64,000 nt of DNA from Luscinia megarhynchos (taxonomy: Eukaryota > Chordata > Aves > Passeriformes > Turdidae), in contig CM067572.1 of assembly GCA_034336665.1 (NCBI GenBank), positions 117,786 to 181,785 of the forward strand, in the 5' to 3' direction. The first letter of the stretch is position 1; the number at the start of each line of letters is the position of its first letter. This document shows positions 58,951 to 64,000 of this stretch, in pieces. The notes under the pieces were generated by a model, which saw nothing but the letters and a program-made list of their open reading frames with translations, was not told the origin of the DNA and made no database searches. The translations under genes and the position numbers were made by a program.

Positions 58951-61900
58951 GGGTGATACTAATTCCTGGAAGCCAAATAGCGCTTAAATTAGTTCACGTA
59001 CAAGTTTAATTGCAGGATTTAGTGATGCTGTGCGATGGGGAGGAATGAAGCTTTCGCAGTGACATGTACACAACCATTTGGCTGTGGCTCGGTGAGCTTT
59101 GGCCCTTTGCTGGCAAGTACGAGTCCTGTGCAGAGCTGTCCTTCCAGCTCACTGTCCATGGGGTAGTTTCAAATGCAGGTGTGATGCTTTCAGGATCTCT
59201 GCTGACCGCCCATTTAGTCACTTCTCTTTGGTTTAGCCTATACTAGAAACTAGAACTGTCATCAAAATGATAACTGAAGTTTCCTATAATTAGTAAATAC
59301 AATTTTTGTTTCAATCTTGTCTCGTTTCTTGGTGCATTTGTAATAAGTTCTGAATGGTGATGTGACCAAAAATTGTTTAAATTCAGTAGCTGTGTCTATA
59401 AAGAATAATACTGTTCACTTTCCAACTTAAGTGTTGGCTTTTACAAAGAGAAGGATACAGTGTTTTTATGACTATACACATAGAGGTATCACACATTGGC
59501 TAAATAAACACTTTATTTCAGTAATACATTCTGCTATTTTATTTCAGTGTTTTGAACAGACTCTGGGCTATGCTGATTGATAAGAATACACCCTCCTCAG
59601 TAATCAGAATCTACACTGCAAAAGTCCGAAGTAATTTTTTCCTGAACTTTACTCCTTATTTCTTTAAAAGCAGCATGAACTCCTCCAAATGGCATTTGGC
59701 TTCTCTAGTGGAAAACGTGGGCCTGACTGAACCATCTCTGTCCCTCATGTCAGCATTCGTATAACGTGGGTTTGCAGATCCTCAGAGCTGCAGTTTAAGC
59801 CTGTACCAAACTACAGCTAGCTCTGTGGAACAGATCCTGTGCATTTCCTGACGGCTTTGTTCAACAAATACTCCTTGTCAGTTACATTGCATCCCATTTC
59901 CTGTTCGTATTTCCATTGGCTTGGCAGTTCTCCTCCTCGAGGTTTGCTCTGTTGTTTTTGTGAGGGTCTGAGGGTTTTGTTATTTTTGAGAGGTTTTAGT
60001 TTCTTTGTTTTTTTTCCCGACATCTGCTGTATTTCTGGTCAGGAAACCCAGTACTCCTGAGACTTGTTTATGCTTCTCTTCCCAAAGCATTCTTCTACTG
60101 CTTCAGACTGGGTTCCTTGCTGCAACAAGCTCCAAGAGCAGTGCTAATCACAGCACCTGCTCCAGGGCCACGCAGACATTGCCTATCTTTTTTTCTTTCC
60201 TTGAATATCCCTATTTAAATCCTTCACATATGAGATTCTGGGGGTGTGTGCATGTGGTTCTTGCACAGGTAATGAATCCTTACTTCAATGAAAACCCAAG
60301 CAAACAGTTCAGAAGTGCACTTTTAAAAATACCCTTATATGATGAGCATCTAATGAGCTAAAGAAATAATGTCACATGTAATTTTTAATCTAGATCCCTC
60401 ACTGCTCTACATCAAAGTTCTTCATAGATTAACATTTTTCTGAGAGAACCTACACAGGTGAAGCAGATGTGTGATGTCTGTTATAAAATAGAACATTCAG
60501 GGTCCCTGGGCAAGCCTTGTTCTTTCTGAGTAACCAGGTGACCAGCACACCACACAGCCTGGCATGGCTCTGCCTCTGCTTTGGGCTTGCTCTGTGCAAG
60601 GAGACTCCAACAGCAGCAACTACAGCTGGGTGCTCCAGGGCCATCTGGGAACAGCCACACAGGAACAGAAAACTTGTGTTCCTCTGAAATAAATGGCGAT
60701 GGAGAACAAAAACCCAATGAAACAGTAGTAAATTTTAAAGATTCTGTTAAAAATAAAATGAGTTACAAGTAGCAACGTAACTTTTTTTTAGAAGCTCGTG
60801 AAAAATGCTTTGCAGTCTTCTTGTCATGTTCAAGCGTTTCTATAAAGCAAGTGCAAATTAATTACAGAAGATGCATTAAATGTAGCTTTATATGCCACCT
60901 TTAATTAGGGAGTTTTCTACAAAACCAAAGTCCGTATCCATGGGCGAATTCCTATTTCACCAGCAGCTCTGGGTTACTGCCACATGTGCCTTTTCACCCC
61001 CAGCCTCCCTGCCAGCCACTCACCAGTGTTAACCCTCAGTGGCTGCCCCGGATGCTGTGAAGACAGAGAAGTGAGAACTTGCAGAGGTGTAGACCAGTTC
61101 CAACCTCACCTAAAGGCAAATCTGCCTTTCCAATAATCAAGCCTGAATCCTGCTGCTGAGCAGCTGCTTTTCCAGGCTCAGAACTCCCTCCAGAACAAAC
61201 TGAAAGGTACAAGTTAAAAGTAAGGTGCTTGGTGTAAAAGATCTTTCTCCTTCCCTCTCTCCTTGAGTCTGCCAGAGTTTGAGTTTCTCTCAGTTTCACC
61301 CAGCTTCTAAGTTTACCTTTGACCATCCTTAGTTGAGGTAATTTTTTGTAAAAGGAAACAAAACCATTCAGTGTTGCAGCTTTTCCTTTTACAATATTGC
61401 AACACGCTGCACAAAGAAACATGCAGCAGGCTCTCCAGTGACATTCTGCATTCTCAAAATCTGCTTTCAACTGACCATTTTACTCAGAATCCCCAAGGAA
61501 CAGCCTCCTCCTTTTCAGTTAGCACATGATTCAGGATATGACCCATGTGTAGACTGCCAGCACTTACCATGACACCAATCAGCTCTATGGCAGCTGCATT
61601 TTTAAAAACGTTTAAGAGAGAAAAAGGCAAATGTGTTCAGATTCATCAGGCAGTAGTGAGACAACACAAGAAGTTTCAAGGATTTGTATCTAACACTCCA
61701 GTTTTGCTGCCCTGAGTTCGACTGTGACTGTAGTGAGGAGAGATGGAATGAGGAAAACCACTCACCTGTGTATTGGCTAACGTTGTGTTTCACCTGAAAA
61801 CAGACCAATTACATTAAAAATACTAATAAAAAATCCGAGGTATTAATATTTGTCCACATTTAATTACCACGTACTATATATGAAGATGATTATGTGAAAA

Positions 61901-62003
61901 AGGTTACCACATGAAGATGCACAAAGCTGGCAGCCAAGGACATTTAGGCAGTAAATACTAGCCCAAGATCCTGGCAAGGAAAGCAGTTCATCTGATCCAG
62001 ATG
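58951..62003. other. intergenic region between COMMD2 and WWTR1
   Basis: AT-rich single-copy DNA upstream of WWTR1 and downstream of COMMD2. No coding exon, RNA gene or transposon was recognised. WWTR1 non-coding 5' exons could lie here but cannot be identified without transcript data. Confidence 0.55.
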
Positions 62004-62009
62004 TTTATT
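62004..62009 (-). terminator. COMMD2: candidate COMMD2 polyadenylation signal
   Basis: AATAAA on the minus strand, 80 bases after the COMMD2 stop codon. It is the nearest canonical signal, though later ones may also be used. Confidence 0.55.
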
Positions 62010-62088
62010 TTGCCTGAAAATGTATCTGTGAGCAGTGTTTTGAGTAGTTTTACAAACTGCTCAGTAGGAGAGCAGAGAGGAATCGAGG

Positions 62089-62286
62089 CTATTTCATGTT
62101 GCGCACTATTCTTCTGCAGTGGTTCATCTTCATCTCCCCCAGCGCCTGCTCCAGCTGCTGGATAAGGTGGAGAAGGGTAGCAGGGTCAGTTTGCAGCACC
62201 TGGGCAGTCTGATCTTCATTCTGGTTAAGATGTAGCTTCATAGTCACAGCAGGCTTGATCTGTTGTCTCAAACTTCTGCTTGCAAG
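62089..62286 (-). CDS. COMMD2: COMMD2 last coding exon
   Basis: 65 codons and stop TAG. The acceptor is CTCCTGCAG. It ends VRNMK, against VRNIK as I recall for human. Confidence 0.95.
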   Translation of the reverse strand, partial: LASRSLRQQIKPAVTMKLHLNQNEDQTAQVLQTDPATLLHLIQQLEQALGEMKMNHCRRIVRNMK

Positions 62287-62929
62287 CTGCAGGAGGGGTT
62301 CAGTGGGACAGGAACAGGAGAACAATCGATGGTTAGCAATGTTTGTTCTTAACACTTCTCATCAGGTTTGTAGAACCTGCCTGCACAACTGTTCACAAAC
62401 CCTTTCATCCACTTTAGAGATACACACAAGCTACTATTGCATTTTGTAATTGAGGAATACTGACCCATCTTAATCAATGCTTTCATAATATTTCTGAAAA
62501 TAAGGTGATAACCAAGACCAAGTATGTTTAGTAAATACCAATAGAGCCATGAATTCAATTTTCATGAGTACTTTGCATCATTGCATATCCTGCTCATCTC
62601 ACAACTGGCTGGCTGTGGGACACTAACAAAGTCGTGTCAGTTTTAAATACATGAAGTACTGCTGCTTCAATTATTTTTACACTGTTTAACAGGTTTTTAT
62701 TATGTAAAAAAATGTGAGGGAAAGGATGGAGTACTAAAAACATCAGGGAAGTCACCTGCACATCCAGTCTCCACTCCAGACTGTGGTAGCTGGGAAGCCT
62801 TGGTGCCAGCTCTCCAAGAATGCTCCTGATCTCTTTCCTGTTGTCAAGATACAGCTGGAGCAAGGACTTGTTCAATTCATCTGAGAATCCCAAAACATTA
62901 ATGGAATCTTGGAAGTCAACCTCAGAAAT
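62089..62929 (-). CDS. COMMD2: COMMD2, COMM domain-containing protein 2 (last two coding exons, partial)
   Basis: COMMD2 is one of ten COMM-domain proteins that form the hetero-oligomeric ring of the Commander/CCC complex, which recycles membrane cargo from endosomes and influences NF-kB signalling. The window holds 123 codons of a protein of about 199: exon 62929-62756 (58 codons, ISEVDFQDSINVLGFSDELN to LEWRLDVQ) and exon 62286-62089 (65 codons plus TAG, LASRSLRQQIKPAVTMKL to CRRIVRNMK). The second exon carries most of the COMM domain, including WRLDVQLASRS across the junction and QTDPATLLHLIQQLEQAL. Both junctions are phase 0 with AG acceptors and a GTGACT donor. Earlier exons lie beyond position 64000; 62930-64000 has no match to them. 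It is on the same strand as WWTR1, 3.5 kb upstream. Confidence 0.96.
62287..62755 (-). other. COMMD2: COMMD2 intron
   Basis: A 469-bp phase-0 GT-AG intron. No repeats or other features were seen. Confidence 0.9.
62756..62929 (-). CDS. COMMD2: COMMD2 penultimate coding exon
   Basis: 58 complete codons, mainly the end of the helical N-terminal domain (LQLYLDNRKEIRSILGELAP) and the first residues of the COMM domain (EWRLDVQ). Acceptor TTATTTCTAG, donor GTGACT. Confidence 0.95.
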
Positions 62930-64000
62930 CTAGAAATAACAAATTAGGCCAGGCAATCATCATTATTTCTTGAAAACCAAGTAAAACTGTAACTAAACAT
63001 CACATATGCTATGGTGCAGTTGTTTTCCTGCAGGAATGTCCAAGTACAATTCTACACCTGGGACAAAACAAATATCCAGGTTTTAAAGGATCTACAGATG
63101 TTGATATATTACTGCAGATTTGTGTAAGATTCAGGAACAGTTTTTTTAAGAACACTGGACCCCCTCACATGTAAGCCTTCACATCAAAGACCGAAACAGG
63201 CCCGAGGCAGCATCTCTGTTGTGTCCCAAGGCACAGCATGCAGTGTGAATCCATTTGTCAGGGTGCTACTGTGCCACTGATAACCAGAGTACAAACCCCC
63301 AGCAGTGATCTGCACATGAGCAGCACAAGGCACAACGCTCAGGCTCCTGTCCCAAGGGCAAGAGAAGCTTCTCAGCATTTGTGCTCACTGCAGCAGCATG
63401 GGGAAAGCTGTGACTCCACAGAAAATGCCCCTGTGCCTCTCCAATGCACCACCCTGCAAACACAGTCTGTAACCTGCCACATTCTACCACAGTACACTGA
63501 AACCTGTCAGCCAAGCTCTTAGTGTGAAGGAAAGGATCTGCATCATTTCCATCCTCTCCCCACCTACTCTTGGGAGCAACACTTGGCTGAGTTTAATCTG
63601 GCATTCCTTTTCTCTGTATCCCTTCTCCATGCAGTCATTGCTCAAATATTCTACTGTATCAGCAGCTACCAGTCTTTCTGATGGAAACAAAAATTGTCCA
63701 ACTACTAATCTTTTAGTACTGCTTATACCCACTCAAACTTTTGATGCCAAGAGCTGAAAAAGCTCTCAAACCCACCACACTGGACAAAGGAATGCTGAAC
63801 AGGGGACTAGTCTAGTCCACATCCTGTGCAGAAGCTGAACAAACAAACTCTTCACTTGAGTTTCATTATTTAGAGCTCAATCCTGAAGTAAGCTTCTCTA
63901 TATGTAATAAATTACAATATTTATAAACCGTCACGTTTTAGCTTCAGACACTGAATACAATTTCCAGAGTCATACATGCAGAAGCAGTGTTTCAGTAAGA
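62930..64000 (-). other. COMMD2: COMMD2 intron sequence to the window edge
   Basis: AT-rich sequence upstream of the first visible COMMD2 exon. The preceding exon was looked for and not found, so this stretch is taken as intron. No repeats of note. Confidence 0.7.

Noticed and set aside
62930..64000. A further COMMD2 exon
   Set aside because: The region was searched for the coding block that precedes ISEVDFQDS and nothing with the right sequence and splice sites was seen.

Overview
The window is bird nuclear DNA. The evidence is the set of truncated CR1 retrotransposons with avian-type 3' ends, a probable avian ERV solo LTR, compact vertebrate genes with GT-AG introns, and a gene order (TM4SF4, then WWTR1, then COMMD2, the last two on the opposite strand) that matches the same block on human chromosome 3q25. 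The species cannot be fixed from the sequence alone.

Layout. Positions 1-7448 are intergenic: a long CCTT microsatellite (507-857), a 3'-truncated CR1 (3307-3965) and a 32-copy 50-bp minisatellite (4518-6090). TM4SF4 lies on the plus strand in five coding exons (7646-12975) behind a TATA box, and ends at an AATAAA signal at 13140. Its introns hold CR1 fragments and, in intron 4, a very C-rich tandem array. After an intergenic gap comes the convergent gene WWTR1 (the TAZ co-activator) on the minus strand. Its 3' UTR begins at 20182 and probably runs down to about 15500, and it carries or adjoins a 38-copy 28-bp array. The six coding exons lie at 20183-20373, 21414-21526, 22227-22360, 26660-26859, 39532-39641 and 58220-58608. 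Joined, they give a complete 378-residue frame that checks out to the base. A CpG island covers exon 1. The last two coding exons of COMMD2 (minus strand) occupy 62089-62929, and the rest of that gene lies beyond the right edge.

Function. TM4SF4 is an L6-family four-pass membrane protein of liver and gut. WWTR1/TAZ is the Hippo-pathway co-activator that binds TEAD factors; its TEAD-binding segment, four LATS sites, single WW domain, coiled coil and C-terminal PDZ ligand can all be read here. COMMD2 is a subunit of the Commander/CCC endosomal recycling machinery. Nothing suggests that the three work as one pathway; they are old syntenic neighbours.

The unusual material is the tandem-repeat landscape. 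Four arrays lie within about 45 bases of WWTR1 exon borders. The array in intron 2 has swallowed and multiplied the exon-3 splice acceptor together with the first 29 exon bases, leaving five decoy copies. Intron 4 of WWTR1 uses a GC donor. Every very long open frame in the window comes from these arrays and is not a believable gene. I found no prokaryotic-type system, CRISPR array or RNA gene.
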